64,000 nucleotides of DNA from Opacimonas sp002292215 (GCA_943846745.1 OX044360.1:868001-932000); one strand, 5' to 3'. Shown: positions 16,977-27,086, counted from the first letter of the stretch. Notes: a model not told the origin generated them from the sequence alone. A program made the numbers and translations.

Positions 16977-17774
16977 ATGAGTAATATACTTGATCGTTTT
17001 CGTTTAGATAACAAAGTCGCTATTGTTACGGGTTCAGGCAGGGGTATTGGTGCAGCGACGGCGATTGCTTTTGCTGATGCTGGTGCGGATGTAGTGGTTA
17101 CCGCCAGAACCCAAGGACAATTAGAAAACACCGCAGCTGAAATTCATAAACGCGGCCAAAAAGCCTTACTGGTCGTGTGCGATGTCATGGATGCAGCACA
17201 GCGTGAAGCGCTAGTTGAGCAAACCTTAGCTGAGTTTGGACGTATTGATATTTTGGTCAATAATGTTGGTGGTTCTGGGAAAATTAAACCCACCTTGATG
17301 ACCAGCGAAGAAGAATTAGAAGCGTGCTTTAAATTTAATACGACAACGGCTTTTGCTATGTCTCGTTTGTGTGCACCACATCTGGCAAAATCACCCGACA
17401 CGGGTGCAATTATTAATATATCCTCTGTAGCTGGCCATCTCGCTCAGCCTGGTTTTATTAGTTATGGCATTGGTAAAGCAGCAATGAATTTCATGACACT
17501 GAATTTAGCACAAGATTTTGCGCCTAAAGTACGTGTCAATGCAATCAGTGTAGGCTCAACCCTCACCGATGCGCTAGCGGGGATCATGAATGATGATCTA
17601 GAAAAAGCCATGCTTAAAAACACACCAATGAACCGTCTTGGTCAACCGGAAGATGTTGCTGCCTGTGCTTTGTTTTTAGCAGCACCGGCTTCTAGTTATA
17701 TTACTGGGGAAATCTTCGGCGTAAATGGTGGTCTAACCAAAACGCCGATGGAAATGCCGCGCAGTGCTTTTTAA
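16977..17774 (+). CDS. Short-chain dehydrogenase, 7-alpha-hydroxysteroid dehydrogenase-like
   Basis: A 265-residue classical SDR: cofactor motif TGSGRGIG, NNVGG, catalytic Ser in NISSVAG and Tyr-x3-Lys in SYGIGKAA. The C-terminal half (LTDALAGIMNDDLEKAMLKNTPMNRLGQPEDVA) follows E. coli 7-alpha-hydroxysteroid dehydrogenase HdhA closely from memory, including LTDAL, the run to the TP and RLGQP. It probably oxidises a steroid hydroxyl, plausibly the 7-alpha-OH of bile acids, with NAD(P). It is co-transcribed with the preceding thiolase. A 3-hydroxyacyl-CoA dehydrogenase role is the main alternative. Confidence 0.75.
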   Translation: MSNILDRFRLDNKVAIVTGSGRGIGAATAIAFADAGADVVVTARTQGQLENTAAEIHKRGQKALLVVCDVMDAAQREALVEQTLAEFGRIDILVNNVGGSGKIKPTLMTSEEELEACFKFNTTTAFAMSRLCAPHLAKSPDTGAIINISSVAGHLAQPGFISYGIGKAAMNFMTLNLAQDFAPKVRVNAISVGSTLTDALAGIMNDDLEKAMLKNTPMNRLGQPEDVAACALFLAAPASSYITGEIFGVNGGLTKTPMEMPRSAF

Positions 17775-17819
17775 CTAAATAGAATTCTCAGCAATAATCT
17801 ATACTGCTGCTTGAATGCT

Positions 17820-19547
17820 TTACTGCTGCAGATTACTCAGTTGGGTACTCAGTTCAGCAGCATGCTTTGCCGCTCTTCTTCCTGAAAATATACAATCCGC
17901 TAATGATAAACCACTCATATAAAGGTTTGAAGGAATGCCCACTGCGGTTCTGCCTGCTGCATACAACCCCGGTATTGCATTTTTATTTGCATCAACAACC
18001 TGACCGCTTTCTTCATTAACATCTAAACCACCCATCGTGAGTACCGTACATGGCAATAAATGTTGCCCCAACGAGATATCGATAACATGATAAGGCGCTT
18101 TTAATGCCACGGCATCATCTTTGGTTTTGTGAAACGCATCAGCAATCTCACCATTAGCAACACGTGAATATCGAGCTATTTCAGCTTCTACCGTCGCTAA
18201 GTCAAACCCATAATGAGAACACATCGATTGTGTCGTTTTAAATTTCTTTTTCACAACAATATGATTCAATGCAGCTAAGAGTTGTTGAAATGGTAGAACT
18301 TTACCTGGCGCAATTTCCTGCCATGCTTGTTTAACTAACCTAGAATCTAAAATCAACCATGCCTTACCATTATTACGCTCTACCATCGCCTCACCAATGG
18401 TTGCACCATAACTCGATTCATTCACAAATCGAGCACCTTGTTGATTAACAATGATGCCCTGCGACCATGCCAAAGGTGGATTAATAAAGCGCCAAGCTGT
18501 GGCATTACCCATTAATTTAGTCGCGCCACCTACCGACTCTCCTAAACGTATACCACTACCATCATCAGCATGAGTGCCAAGTGGCAATCCCTTTAAGTAT
18601 TTAGGACAGTAGTGCTTGACCATTTTTCGATTGAAAATGAAGCCACCTGCACTCAGCACTATACCCGATCGTGCACGGTAGTAGACAACCTCCCTTCCTT
18701 CTTCTTCAATGTGCTTTACTTTGTTTCGGAAGTACTGAGCCAACTTACGCATAAATTTACCGCCCGGTAGCATATTAGGAAAATACGTAGCAATTGCCAT
18801 TGCCAGTGCACTGTTACGTTTATGTCTTTTTTCAGCATCACTACCAGGAATGAGTTGCAGGGCTTTGAGCCCTAATACACGTCCATCCTTATCGACAATG
18901 AGTTGCCGCGCTTCGGTTTGTGTATCAACCTGAACACCCATTTTTTTTGCCGACTCACGCATAGGCGAAAAAATTGCACCACCTAAATTAACGGCTGAAT
19001 TACCATTTTTAATGACTCCTCTATGCCCTCTTGCAGCTGGAGGATATTCTCCTCGATGAGATGGTAGAAGGGAGTTATCTGAATGATACAGAAAATATTT
19101 AACGTTAGGATACGAGGTTTTCTTTTTAAAAACGGGTCCTGAAAACTTGACACCGTGACTCATTAACCAATCTAAATTTTGTGAACTTTGTTCACAAAAG
19201 CGCATTAAAGTTTCATCTTTTACAACACCTTGGGTTTCTAAATTCAAATAATCAAACATCGCTTGTGGCGTATCTTGCTCACCTAAGGACTCTTGCACCT
19301 TGGTGCCGCCTCCAGCATAAACTACCCCGCCACTTTTTACTGATGCACCGCCGCCCGCAAATCGGTCTAAAACAATTACATCCAAACCACTTTCTCGTCC
19401 TTCTAATGCTGCAGAAGCACCCGCCGCACCAAAACCCACGACAAGTAAGTCGGTTTGATGCTGCCAAGTAATATCTGTTGCCCCATTGACTACTAATGAT
19501 TGTTCAATGTTTGAAAACCAATCTGGAGGTGTGCTAGATGTGTTCAT
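17820..19547 (-). CDS. FAD-dependent 3-ketosteroid dehydrogenase-like flavoprotein
   Basis: A 575-residue flavoprotein of the fumarate reductase/KstD superfamily: dinucleotide motif VVGFGAAGASAALEG near residue 40, SGGVVYAGGGT, and the C-terminal AAGRTAVGIPSNLYMSGLSLAD flavin-binding segment. It is clearly different from the canonical KstD encoded 4 kb away. The likeliest roles are a delta-4(5-alpha)-dehydrogenase, like TesI/Kst4D, which introduces the double bond in 5-alpha or 5-beta ring A, or a 1-dehydrogenase with other substrate range. It is the last gene of the kstD-fadD3-fadE-fadE set, with AAGGA before its ATG. The specificity cannot be read from sequence. Confidence 0.75.
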   Translation of the reverse strand: MNTSSTPPDWFSNIEQSLVVNGATDITWQHQTDLLVVGFGAAGASAALEGRESGLDVIVLDRFAGGGASVKSGGVVYAGGGTKVQESLGEQDTPQAMFDYLNLETQGVVKDETLMRFCEQSSQNLDWLMSHGVKFSGPVFKKKTSYPNVKYFLYHSDNSLLPSHRGEYPPAARGHRGVIKNGNSAVNLGGAIFSPMRESAKKMGVQVDTQTEARQLIVDKDGRVLGLKALQLIPGSDAEKRHKRNSALAMAIATYFPNMLPGGKFMRKLAQYFRNKVKHIEEEGREVVYYRARSGIVLSAGGFIFNRKMVKHYCPKYLKGLPLGTHADDGSGIRLGESVGGATKLMGNATAWRFINPPLAWSQGIIVNQQGARFVNESSYGATIGEAMVERNNGKAWLILDSRLVKQAWQEIAPGKVLPFQQLLAALNHIVVKKKFKTTQSMCSHYGFDLATVEAEIARYSRVANGEIADAFHKTKDDAVALKAPYHVIDISLGQHLLPCTVLTMGGLDVNEESGQVVDANKNAIPGLYAAGRTAVGIPSNLYMSGLSLADCIFSGRRAAKHAAELSTQLSNLQQ

Positions 19548-19556
19548 ATTTTTTCC

Positions 19557-20753
19557 TTACAAAGTTGGGCGTATGTCTTTGGGCATACCTAAACCGCGCT
19601 CTGCTATTATGTTTCGCTGAATTTCATTAGTACCACCATAAATCGTGTCAGAGCGAACAAATAAATACAGTGCTTGCATACGCGATAATTCATAAGGCGC
19701 AGCAGATAAAATTTCGGCTTCAGGCCCAAGTACGTCCATCGCTAATTCACCTAGATCTCTATGCCAAGTAGCCCAAAACAACTTATATATCAGCGCCTCT
19801 TTTTGTAATGAGCCATCATCACCATTACCCGATAACATCCTAAGACTGTTGTATCGCATTATCTTTAAACCAATGTGTGCATCGGCAATACGTTGACGGA
19901 TCATTGGGTCTTTGTGTGTGCCATTATTCTTAGCGGCGACAATCACTTCATCCAGCTCATTTTGAAACTGCATTTGCTGTCCAAGAGTCGATACACCTCG
20001 CTCAAATCCAAGTAAGCCCATTGCCACCGCCCAACCTTCTCCTGGTTTACCGACAATATCTTGGGCATCACACTCGGCATTATCAAAAAACACTTCATTA
20101 AATTCACTGGTACCGGTCAGCTGCTTGATACCTCGTACTTCTATTCCAGGTTGATCCATGTTTAATAAAAAGAACCCCAAACCCTTGTGACCTTTGGTTC
20201 CAGATTCAGTGCGGGCAATCACAAAAATATAATCCGATTCATGCGCTAAAGATGTCCATACTTTTTGCCCAGTGATAAGCCATTTACCAATGGCTTCATC
20301 AAAGACTGCTTTTGTTCTTACATTGGATAAATCCGACCCAGCACCAGGCTCTGAATATCCTTGGCACCATAAATCGTTACCTGAAAGAATACCAGGTAAG
20401 TAACGTTGTTTTTGTGCCTCACTACCAAATGCTATCAAGGTCGGCCCCGTTAAGCCTTCACCAATGTGTCCGACTCGACCCGGTGCGCCGGCACGGGCAT
20501 ATTCTTCATTAAATATGACTTGCTGTTCAATTGAACAACCGCGTCCACCGTATTCTTTTGGCCACGCAATACCGATCCAACCACCTTCTGCAAGTTTTGC
20601 TTCCCATTTTTTACGTTCATCCGGAAACATATGCTCATCACCAGGTCCTCCGCGAAACTTAAGCTGTGCAAACTCCTCGACCAGATTGTCATTTAGCCAT
20701 TGTGCTACTTCTTCGCGAAATTTTTCATCTGCTTTACTAAAGCTCAATTTCAT
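19557..20753 (-). CDS. fadE30: Acyl-CoA dehydrogenase for the HIP-CoA (C/D-ring) step
   Basis: A 398-residue acyl-CoA dehydrogenase very like FadE30 of mycobacteria. Shared blocks are FRGGPGDEH, WPKEYGGRG, GPTLIAFG, LWCQGYSEPGAGSDL, QKVWTSLAH, TGTSEFNEVFFD, FERGVSTLGQQ and YGGTNEIQRNIIAERGLG. FadE30 oxidises the propionyl side chain of HIP-CoA (C and D rings) after FadD3 activates it. The fadD3 gene is two genes upstream in the same operon, which supports the call. All flavin-binding motifs are intact. It follows a second acyl-CoA dehydrogenase with a 30-nt gap. Confidence 0.87.
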   Translation of the reverse strand: MKLSFSKADEKFREEVAQWLNDNLVEEFAQLKFRGGPGDEHMFPDERKKWEAKLAEGGWIGIAWPKEYGGRGCSIEQQVIFNEEYARAGAPGRVGHIGEGLTGPTLIAFGSEAQKQRYLPGILSGNDLWCQGYSEPGAGSDLSNVRTKAVFDEAIGKWLITGQKVWTSLAHESDYIFVIARTESGTKGHKGLGFFLLNMDQPGIEVRGIKQLTGTSEFNEVFFDNAECDAQDIVGKPGEGWAVAMGLLGFERGVSTLGQQMQFQNELDEVIVAAKNNGTHKDPMIRQRIADAHIGLKIMRYNSLRMLSGNGDDGSLQKEALIYKLFWATWHRDLGELAMDVLGPEAEILSAAPYELSRMQALYLFVRSDTIYGGTNEIQRNIIAERGLGMPKDIRPTL

Positions 20754-20782
20754 TAGTCTGTACCCATAGTTAATAGCAGTGG

Positions 20783-21940
20783 TTAATCCAACAACATTTT
20801 AGCCACGCGCTCACGATGATATGCGCCATTACCCAAAAACATCTCTGATGACTTGGCTCGTTTGAAATACAAGTGCACATCGTACTCCCAAGTAAAACCT
20901 ACGCCACCATGGAGCTGAATGGCATCCCCAGCATTCTTAAAGTAGCCATCGGAACAATATGATTTAGCAACACTGGCAGCCTCTCCTAGCTCTCTAGCCA
21001 ATGAGCCGCCATCAAAAAATTCTTGTGCCACACACGCCGCATAATAAACGGCTGAACGGCCTACTTCGGTGCGTAGCATCATATCTGCAGCTTGATGTTT
21101 TACAGCCTGAAATCCCGCTATCGCGCGCCCAAACTGCACGCGTTCTTTGGTATAGGCGACACTCATGTTTAATACTTGTTGTGATCCCCCCACTTGTTCA
21201 GCAGCGGTAGCAATCGTCGCTAGGTTAAGAATTTTATCAAGCAACGGCCAGGCATTCGCATACTCCCCCATTAAAGCGTGTTCATTCACCACGACATTAT
21301 CGAACACAATGTGAGCTTGTTTTTTGGTTTGATCCATCGTAGGTAAATACTCTCGAGTAACCCCTTTTGCGTTAGCATCAGTCACGAATAAACTAATGCC
21401 ACTTTGTCCACTCGTGTCTGAGTTGCGTGCAGCCACAATGAGCACATCCGTAGTATGTCCATCTGGCACATAACGGTAGACACCATTAAGAACATATTCA
21501 TTGTCCTTGGCTAATACAACTGCATCAACGCTATGAGCGTCCCATTTACCAGAACTTCCGGTGTAGGCAAGCGTTGCCGTTAAACTACCATTACATATTT
21601 GCGGTAAATAATGCTGTTTTTGTGCTTCTGTACCTGCAACAAGTAGGGCATTGGCGCCCAGACACACCGTAGCAAAAAATGGTGAACAAAATAAATGCTG
21701 TCCCATTTGCTCTAGCATGATCACTAATTCAACGTAACCCAGTCCAAAGCCTCCGTACTCTTCTGGGATATGTGTCGCCTGCCAGCCCATCTGCGTGCAT
21801 AGTCGTTGCCAAACATTATCGTCAAAGCCATGCTCAGTTCCCATCGTATTGCGAATGGCTGATGACGTAGACACTTCGCTCAAGAATGACTGAGCAGTGT
21901 CACGGATCATCAATTGTTCATCGGTAAATGAAAATTCCAA
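20783..21940 (-). CDS. Acyl-CoA dehydrogenase
   Basis: A 385-residue acyl-CoA dehydrogenase of the smaller, less conserved subunit type seen in steroid-degrading FadE pairs. It has FSFTDEQLMIRDTAQSFL, PEEYGGFGLGYVELVIMLEQMG, FGRAIAGFQAVKHQAADM and IQLHGGVGFTWEYDVHLYFKRA. I place the start at a TTG (21940) with an ideal AAGGAG 6 nt upstream, giving the usual MEFSFTDEQ opening. The longer GTG frame has no ribosome site. Mycobacterial steroid FadEs often work as alpha2-beta2 heterotetramers of two unlike subunits, so pairing with the adjacent FadE30-like protein is possible. The exact substrate is open. Confidence 0.85.
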   Translation of the reverse strand: MEFSFTDEQLMIRDTAQSFLSEVSTSSAIRNTMGTEHGFDDNVWQRLCTQMGWQATHIPEEYGGFGLGYVELVIMLEQMGQHLFCSPFFATVCLGANALLVAGTEAQKQHYLPQICNGSLTATLAYTGSSGKWDAHSVDAVVLAKDNEYVLNGVYRYVPDGHTTDVLIVAARNSDTSGQSGISLFVTDANAKGVTREYLPTMDQTKKQAHIVFDNVVVNEHALMGEYANAWPLLDKILNLATIATAAEQVGGSQQVLNMSVAYTKERVQFGRAIAGFQAVKHQAADMMLRTEVGRSAVYYAACVAQEFFDGGSLARELGEAASVAKSYCSDGYFKNAGDAIQLHGGVGFTWEYDVHLYFKRAKSSEMFLGNGAYHRERVAKMLLD

Positions 21941-21995
21941 GTAGTACTCCTTGATTGCAACCACCGGTAAGTAATTCAGGTCAGGGTTTTACCCG

Positions 21996-23564
21996 TCAGA
22001 TTAGTGTGAGTAGCTCAGCTTTGACTATTTTGTTGGATGCATTGAGTGGCATCTCAGCAATAATTTCTACTCGTCTTGGCACACGATAATTCGCCATCCG
22101 TTCTTTGCACCATGCAATTAAATCTGCTTGATTAGTTGTATGGTCAGGCTTTAGAGTGATAAAAGCGCACCCTACTTCACCCATCCGCTCATCTCTAATA
22201 CCCACTACTGCAGATTGTGCAATTGCCGGATGCTGAGCGAGTACGGCCTCAATTTCGGCAGGATAACAATTGAAACCGCCGGAGATATACATATCTTTGA
22301 GTCTGTCTGTAATACTTAAATAACCGTTTTCATCGACATGCCCCACATCACCGGTATGTAACCAACCTTGGGCATCAATTGCTTGAGCTGTCGCTTCTGG
22401 TTGCTCAAAATAACCCTTCATAACATGAAAGCCGTGTATACAAATTTCACCTGTCTCACCGGCTGGTAAATGTTCACCTTGGGCAGAGACTATGGCAATT
22501 TGTGTTCCTTCAATCGCTCGCCCACTGGTATTGGCAATCGTTTCATTATCCGTACTGGGATCACAGATTGTCGCAAGCCCTCCACATTCTGTTAATCCGT
22601 AAGCGGTAGTCACCACTTTAAACCCTAAAAGAGAGCGCATGCGTTCAATCAAAATAGGCGGAATAGTGGCCGCACCCGTAACGGCAACGCGTAAACTACT
22701 TAAATCGGCTTTTTGTAACCCTGGATGGGCAAGTAATGATAAATATAAAGTTGGAGGACCCGGTAACACCGTAATTTTATCATTGCTGATGCGCGTAAAT
22801 ACTTCATCAGCGTCAAATACCGATTGCGGCAATATCGTTGCGCCAGCAAGCAAACAGCTCACCCAGCCCGCTTTATAACCAAAGGAATGAAAGAAGGGAT
22901 TAATCACTAAATAACGATCGCCTGGCACAATCCCAAGAGTTTGAATAAATACAGTAAACGCACGTATCATACTGCCATGACGGCTCATTACGCCTTTGGG
23001 TTTACCGGTTGTACCTGAGGTAAACATTAAGTCTGACAAATCCTCTCCATCAATACTCATCGCCAACTTTAGCGCGCTGTTTTTACTGACGTCACTCCGT
23101 TTTGCTAAAAATTGCGTCCAAGGACTACATGAGATAATTGGGTCACCAGCACGTGGTGTTAATGTCACAATCGCAAGCTGCGACGATTCAAATAACGCTG
23201 ATAGCTGTGCTGGAAAATCGTTATTTAGAAAATCCCCTTCGCTAAATACTAGTTTCGCACCGCTGCGCTTGATAATATCTGCGGCTTCCATTGCTTTCAT
23301 GCGGGTATTAATGGGTACTAATACCGCACCGGCCATTTGTAAGCCAATTGCAGCTAATATCCAAAGTGCAGAATTAGAGCCCCATATTGCGACTCTATCA
23401 CCTGGCTTAACACCGAATGCGATAATTGCTCGACAAACATCTAGGCAATGATTTGGCAGATCTTGATAACTTATACTGATGGTACCGTCTTCAATCGCAC
23501 ATAATTCAGCATGTTTTTTTGCTGCCGCAAACACTAATCGAGGCACACTATCGATGACTGTCAT
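21996..23564 (-). CDS. fadD3: HIP-CoA synthetase (C/D-ring propanoate activating enzyme)
   Basis: A 522-residue acyl-adenylate/thioester-forming ligase. The P-loop FTSGTTGKPKGV is canonical, with AYGLTECGG, HTGDVGHVDENGYLSITDRLKDMYISGGFNCYP and the C-terminal catalytic Lys in NASNKIVK. The middle region NPFFHSFGYKAGWVSCLLAGATILP matches the FadD3 group as I know it. FadD3 adds CoA to 3aH-4(3'-propanoate)-7a-methylhexahydro-indanedione (HIP), which is what HsaD leaves from rings C and D. It overlaps the upstream kstD gene by four bases and is followed by two acyl-CoA dehydrogenases, including a FadE30-like enzyme that acts on its product. Confidence 0.87.
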   Translation of the reverse strand: MTVIDSVPRLVFAAAKKHAELCAIEDGTISISYQDLPNHCLDVCRAIIAFGVKPGDRVAIWGSNSALWILAAIGLQMAGAVLVPINTRMKAMEAADIIKRSGAKLVFSEGDFLNNDFPAQLSALFESSQLAIVTLTPRAGDPIISCSPWTQFLAKRSDVSKNSALKLAMSIDGEDLSDLMFTSGTTGKPKGVMSRHGSMIRAFTVFIQTLGIVPGDRYLVINPFFHSFGYKAGWVSCLLAGATILPQSVFDADEVFTRISNDKITVLPGPPTLYLSLLAHPGLQKADLSSLRVAVTGAATIPPILIERMRSLLGFKVVTTAYGLTECGGLATICDPSTDNETIANTSGRAIEGTQIAIVSAQGEHLPAGETGEICIHGFHVMKGYFEQPEATAQAIDAQGWLHTGDVGHVDENGYLSITDRLKDMYISGGFNCYPAEIEAVLAQHPAIAQSAVVGIRDERMGEVGCAFITLKPDHTTNQADLIAWCKERMANYRVPRRVEIIAEMPLNASNKIVKAELLTLI

Positions 23565-25294
23565 TCTACATTCTCAGTTTGTTGCGGTGCAGCAGCACAT
23601 GTTTTTGTTATATGATTAGCGGCAATATAACCAAATGTCATCGCCGGCCCAATCGTAGAGCCCGCACCTGGATAACTAGTACCCATCACTGACGAAGAAG
23701 CATTACCAATCGCATATAATCCTTCGATTGGCTCCCCGGTCGGACGCACAACTTGAGCGGAATCATTGGTTAGTAAACCACCTTTTGTTCCAATATCCCC
23801 AGGATTAATCATCATTGCATAGTAAGGCCCTTTGGTAATCGGCGCTAAACATGGATTAGGCTTAACGTTAGGATCACCATAGTAGCGATCGAAGACATTA
23901 TCTCCGCGTGCAAACTCCTCATCAATTCCAGTCTTCGCATAGCCATTCATTTTTGCAACGGTAGCGGCAAGACCTACAGCATCGACATTGATTTTTTGGG
24001 CTAACGCCTCGAGTGAATCAGCTTTAAAATACACCGTATCTAACCATGATTTAGACGCTCTGCTATCTGGCATTATTTTGCCAGGCATCAGCGGCCCCAT
24101 CGCATATTCATATCTAAAGTGCGCATCAAACACGACCCATGCAGGCACAGAATTACCCATTTTTTGATGATTTTTGTACATCGCATCACCAAACTCTAAA
24201 TACGGAGCTGCCTCATTAAAAAATCGCTGACCTAAACCATCGACCACAATTGCGCCAGGAAAAGAACGTTCGGCAAATAAGCCTCTTGAACTCGGCTCTT
24301 TAGGCACTTTAATGGTCGGCGTCCACCAGCACCAATCCAATAAGTCGGTCGCAGCACCCAGTTTTTGCCCAGCCTCTAACGCCGCACCAGTATTTCCACC
24401 TTTAGGAGTCGCACTCCATGCTTGTTGTGATGGGGCCGGTAAGTATTTTTCACGTAGTGTTTGATTCTGCTCAAATCCGCCGCTACCCATAATAACGCCA
24501 TGGCGTGCAATTAGTGTAAGCTCTTTACCATTTTGTAATACTTTAATACCTGTGACTTTATTGTCAGTGGTGACAAAATCAGTAAATTCGGTACTTCTCC
24601 ACAATGGGATATTACGGTCGATTAGAGATTGGCGTAACGATGCCACTAAACTAGCACCTAAACCTGCTCGGCGGTCTCTGCGGCCTTTTTTACGTTGTTT
24701 AAAATCAAACTTATAACGTAGCATCAAACCTAAAATCATAAACATCCAACCACGCTCTTTAGACACTGCTTGATGTGCTTGGCGTGCTGTCCAGGCCATT
24801 TTACCCATGAGTAATGTATTACCAGATGCCGGTTGTTGATTTTCGATTTCATCTCCTAAACAAGTGGTATCGAATAATTCAGGATCCATCGTTCGACCGC
24901 CAGGCAGAGAACCTTCTAAATGCGGATAATAATCAGGATATTTGTCAGCAACTGCAAGCTTTACGCGCGAATTAGCATGCAGTTCGCGAAGCATTTTGGG
25001 AGCGTTATCTAAATAAGCACAAATTCTTGATTTAGCGACGCTACCATTACTTGCCGCTTCAACATAAGCGAGTGCAGATTCATAGCTATCGTTACCACCA
25101 AGTGCTTTGAATTCATCATTATTTGGGATCCAGATACCACCGCCAGAAATAGCAGATGTACCGCCGTACTTATCACTTTTCTCAACAATCAGCACTGAAT
25201 GTCCATTATCTGCGGCAAATATAGCAGCAGTCATTGCGCCAGCCCCCGAGCCAACGATAATTATATCGTATTGATTTTCATTGTTGGTACTCAT
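23561..25294 (-). CDS. kstD: 3-ketosteroid delta-1-dehydrogenase
   Basis: FAD enzyme that introduces the C1-C2 double bond into ring A of 3-keto-4-ene steroids. With KshA it causes ring B opening. At 577 residues it has the KstD features: VGSGAGAMTAAIFA near the start, KYGGTSAISGGGIWIPNN, the active-site region GPYYAMMINPGDIGTKGGL (Tyr and Gly as in Rhodococcus KstD1), and YPGAGSTIGPAMTFGYIAANH at the end. The start is supported by AGGAG. It is the first gene of an operon with fadD3. The intergenic gap to the next upstream gene is only 97 bp and lacks the island palindrome, so read-through from the 28.2-kb promoter is possible. Confidence 0.92.
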   Translation of the reverse strand: MSTNNENQYDIIIVGSGAGAMTAAIFAADNGHSVLIVEKSDKYGGTSAISGGGIWIPNNDEFKALGGNDSYESALAYVEAASNGSVAKSRICAYLDNAPKMLRELHANSRVKLAVADKYPDYYPHLEGSLPGGRTMDPELFDTTCLGDEIENQQPASGNTLLMGKMAWTARQAHQAVSKERGWMFMILGLMLRYKFDFKQRKKGRRDRRAGLGASLVASLRQSLIDRNIPLWRSTEFTDFVTTDNKVTGIKVLQNGKELTLIARHGVIMGSGGFEQNQTLREKYLPAPSQQAWSATPKGGNTGAALEAGQKLGAATDLLDWCWWTPTIKVPKEPSSRGLFAERSFPGAIVVDGLGQRFFNEAAPYLEFGDAMYKNHQKMGNSVPAWVVFDAHFRYEYAMGPLMPGKIMPDSRASKSWLDTVYFKADSLEALAQKINVDAVGLAATVAKMNGYAKTGIDEEFARGDNVFDRYYGDPNVKPNPCLAPITKGPYYAMMINPGDIGTKGGLLTNDSAQVVRPTGEPIEGLYAIGNASSSVMGTSYPGAGSTIGPAMTFGYIAANHITKTCAAAPQQTENVE

Positions 25295-25391
25295 CTAATT
25301 TCTCCTGTTCAGCAAAATAATTCTGTTTAAAGGAATATTTTCTATTGATTGCTAATTTTGGCGTGGACACAACTATCCACATCATACAAAT

Positions 25392-27086
25392 TTATACATA
25401 GAGCGCTTTTTTAAGCTCGTTCTTAAGCAATTTACCCGCAGGGTTCCGTGGTAATTTTGAAGTCACTATGTGTAAATGCGCTGGCACCTTATATTTAGCT
25501 AAGTGCTGAGTGACATGATTGCGTAATTCAGCCTCAGTCAGTGATTCGTTGTCGAGTAAACTTACAGCAGCTACAATAGACTCGCCGGTTTCTTCATCAG
25601 GTATGCCAAACACTGCGGCTTCGTCTACTTTTGGATGTTCTAATAAGCAAGACTCGACCTCTGCTGTTGAAATGTTTTCACCTGCACGAATTATTACATC
25701 TTTAATACGATCCACGATGTACAAAAAACCGTCATCATCAATGTAACCAATATCACCACTATGTAACCAACCTGATTTAAGTGTCTCACTGGTTGCTGCG
25801 TCATTACCTAAATAGCCATCCATCAAGCACACACCTCTCATGCAGATTTCACCTAACTCGTTGTTAGCCAGGACAAGTCCTTCAGGTGAACAAATTCGTG
25901 TTTCCATGATAGGAGATAACAAACCCGAACTTTTGGGCTTGTGACGAAATAATTCACCGGCCATTGCAGCGCAGACACCGTTAGTTTCAGTCATACCAAA
26001 ACCAACACCAATCATATGCTCATCTAAAGAAGATAATGCACTATCGATAAGGCTTGTCGGCAAACCTGAACCACCGAAGCCCAGCCCACCAAATGTTTTC
26101 ATTACATCTGGAGTATGAAAATCGGGATCTCGTAACAACTGCATGACCATTGAGGGAGCGCCATTAAACTGTGTAACTTGCTCTTGCTTAATTAATTCAA
26201 TCGCCGACGCAACCTCCCATTTATGGGTGAATATCAAACGTCTACCTGCTCGCAGCGCACTAAATAATTGTGCGTGCAAGCCACTAACATGAAACAGGGG
26301 CACTGCAGTAAGTAGCGTAGGCACCAAAGCTTTTTCCATTATTTTGGCGACGGTTTGAGGAGATGTCATTGCTGAAACAGCACTGATATAATCAATATTG
26401 AATAACGACTGACATACCGCTAAATGACTTGATACTACAGCCTTGGCTTTACTACTAGCACCTGACGTAAAAAGCACTAAAGCAGGATCAGTTTCGTTAA
26501 TTTGAGGCATAGGTAATTTAACAGCCACACACAAAATAGTGTCACCAAAAGAAGTCGTGTCAGCTTGCTCATTAACATCAACCTGAAGATCATTAAGGAG
26601 GATAGTTTTGCCCGACCAAGGAGTCTTTTCGTTAATTCGAAGCCACCTAGTACTATCACAAACAATCAGCTTAGGTTCGATTATAGCAATCGCTTCTCTT
26701 AATTCTTGTCCCGTACCAAAACTATTCAGCGGTGCAGGAACTGCACCGATTAATGCCGCGGCGCAAAATGCGATGATCCACTCAGGGCGATTACGCATCG
26801 CAATAACAACTCGGTCTCCTTGCGTAATTTTTTGAGCATGCATCCAAGTAGCCATGCTGTCCACTTGTTCAAAAAAATCCTTAAACGTCAAACGCTGTTC
26901 TTTATATACTAAAAAGTTTCGATCGTCTGTTCGACGTGAATCATTCACTACTTGCGATAAGTTTATCGGAGCATTAGCATAAACTTTAAAAGTCTGGCCT
27001 GTAACCTGCTTGTCTACAATTTCAAAAGGGCCGCCTGGCGCCATAATTTGAGATTTAACATGTGCTGTTGCATCAATTAAATTCAT
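25392..27086 (-). CDS. Acyl-CoA synthetase-like protein with degenerate P-loop
   Basis: A 564-residue member of the adenylate-forming (ANL) superfamily. Its ATG overlaps the stop of the preceding gene (ATGA) and has AGGAAAAAGG upstream. C-terminal motifs are good: GFGMTETNG, HSGDIGYIDDDGFLYIVDRIKDVIIRAGENIS, and the Lys of NPAGKLLK. The P-loop, normally TSGTTGxPKG, reads FTSGASSKAKAVV: the second Thr, the Gly, the Pro and the final Gly are changed and the Lys is kept. It may still ligate CoA to a steroid acid, perhaps with altered kinetics. Its substrate (side chain versus ring fragment) is not evident. Confidence 0.8.
   Translation of the reverse strand: MNLIDATAHVKSQIMAPGGPFEIVDKQVTGQTFKVYANAPINLSQVVNDSRRTDDRNFLVYKEQRLTFKDFFEQVDSMATWMHAQKITQGDRVVIAMRNRPEWIIAFCAAALIGAVPAPLNSFGTGQELREAIAIIEPKLIVCDSTRWLRINEKTPWSGKTILLNDLQVDVNEQADTTSFGDTILCVAVKLPMPQINETDPALVLFTSGASSKAKAVVSSHLAVCQSLFNIDYISAVSAMTSPQTVAKIMEKALVPTLLTAVPLFHVSGLHAQLFSALRAGRRLIFTHKWEVASAIELIKQEQVTQFNGAPSMVMQLLRDPDFHTPDVMKTFGGLGFGGSGLPTSLIDSALSSLDEHMIGVGFGMTETNGVCAAMAGELFRHKPKSSGLLSPIMETRICSPEGLVLANNELGEICMRGVCLMDGYLGNDAATSETLKSGWLHSGDIGYIDDDGFLYIVDRIKDVIIRAGENISTAEVESCLLEHPKVDEAAVFGIPDEETGESIVAAVSLLDNESLTEAELRNHVTQHLAKYKVPAHLHIVTSKLPRNPAGKLLKNELKKALYV

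Noticed and set aside
22996..23451. A 151-codon plus-strand ORF opposite fadD3
   Set aside because: Antisense shadow of a gene with complete ANL motifs.
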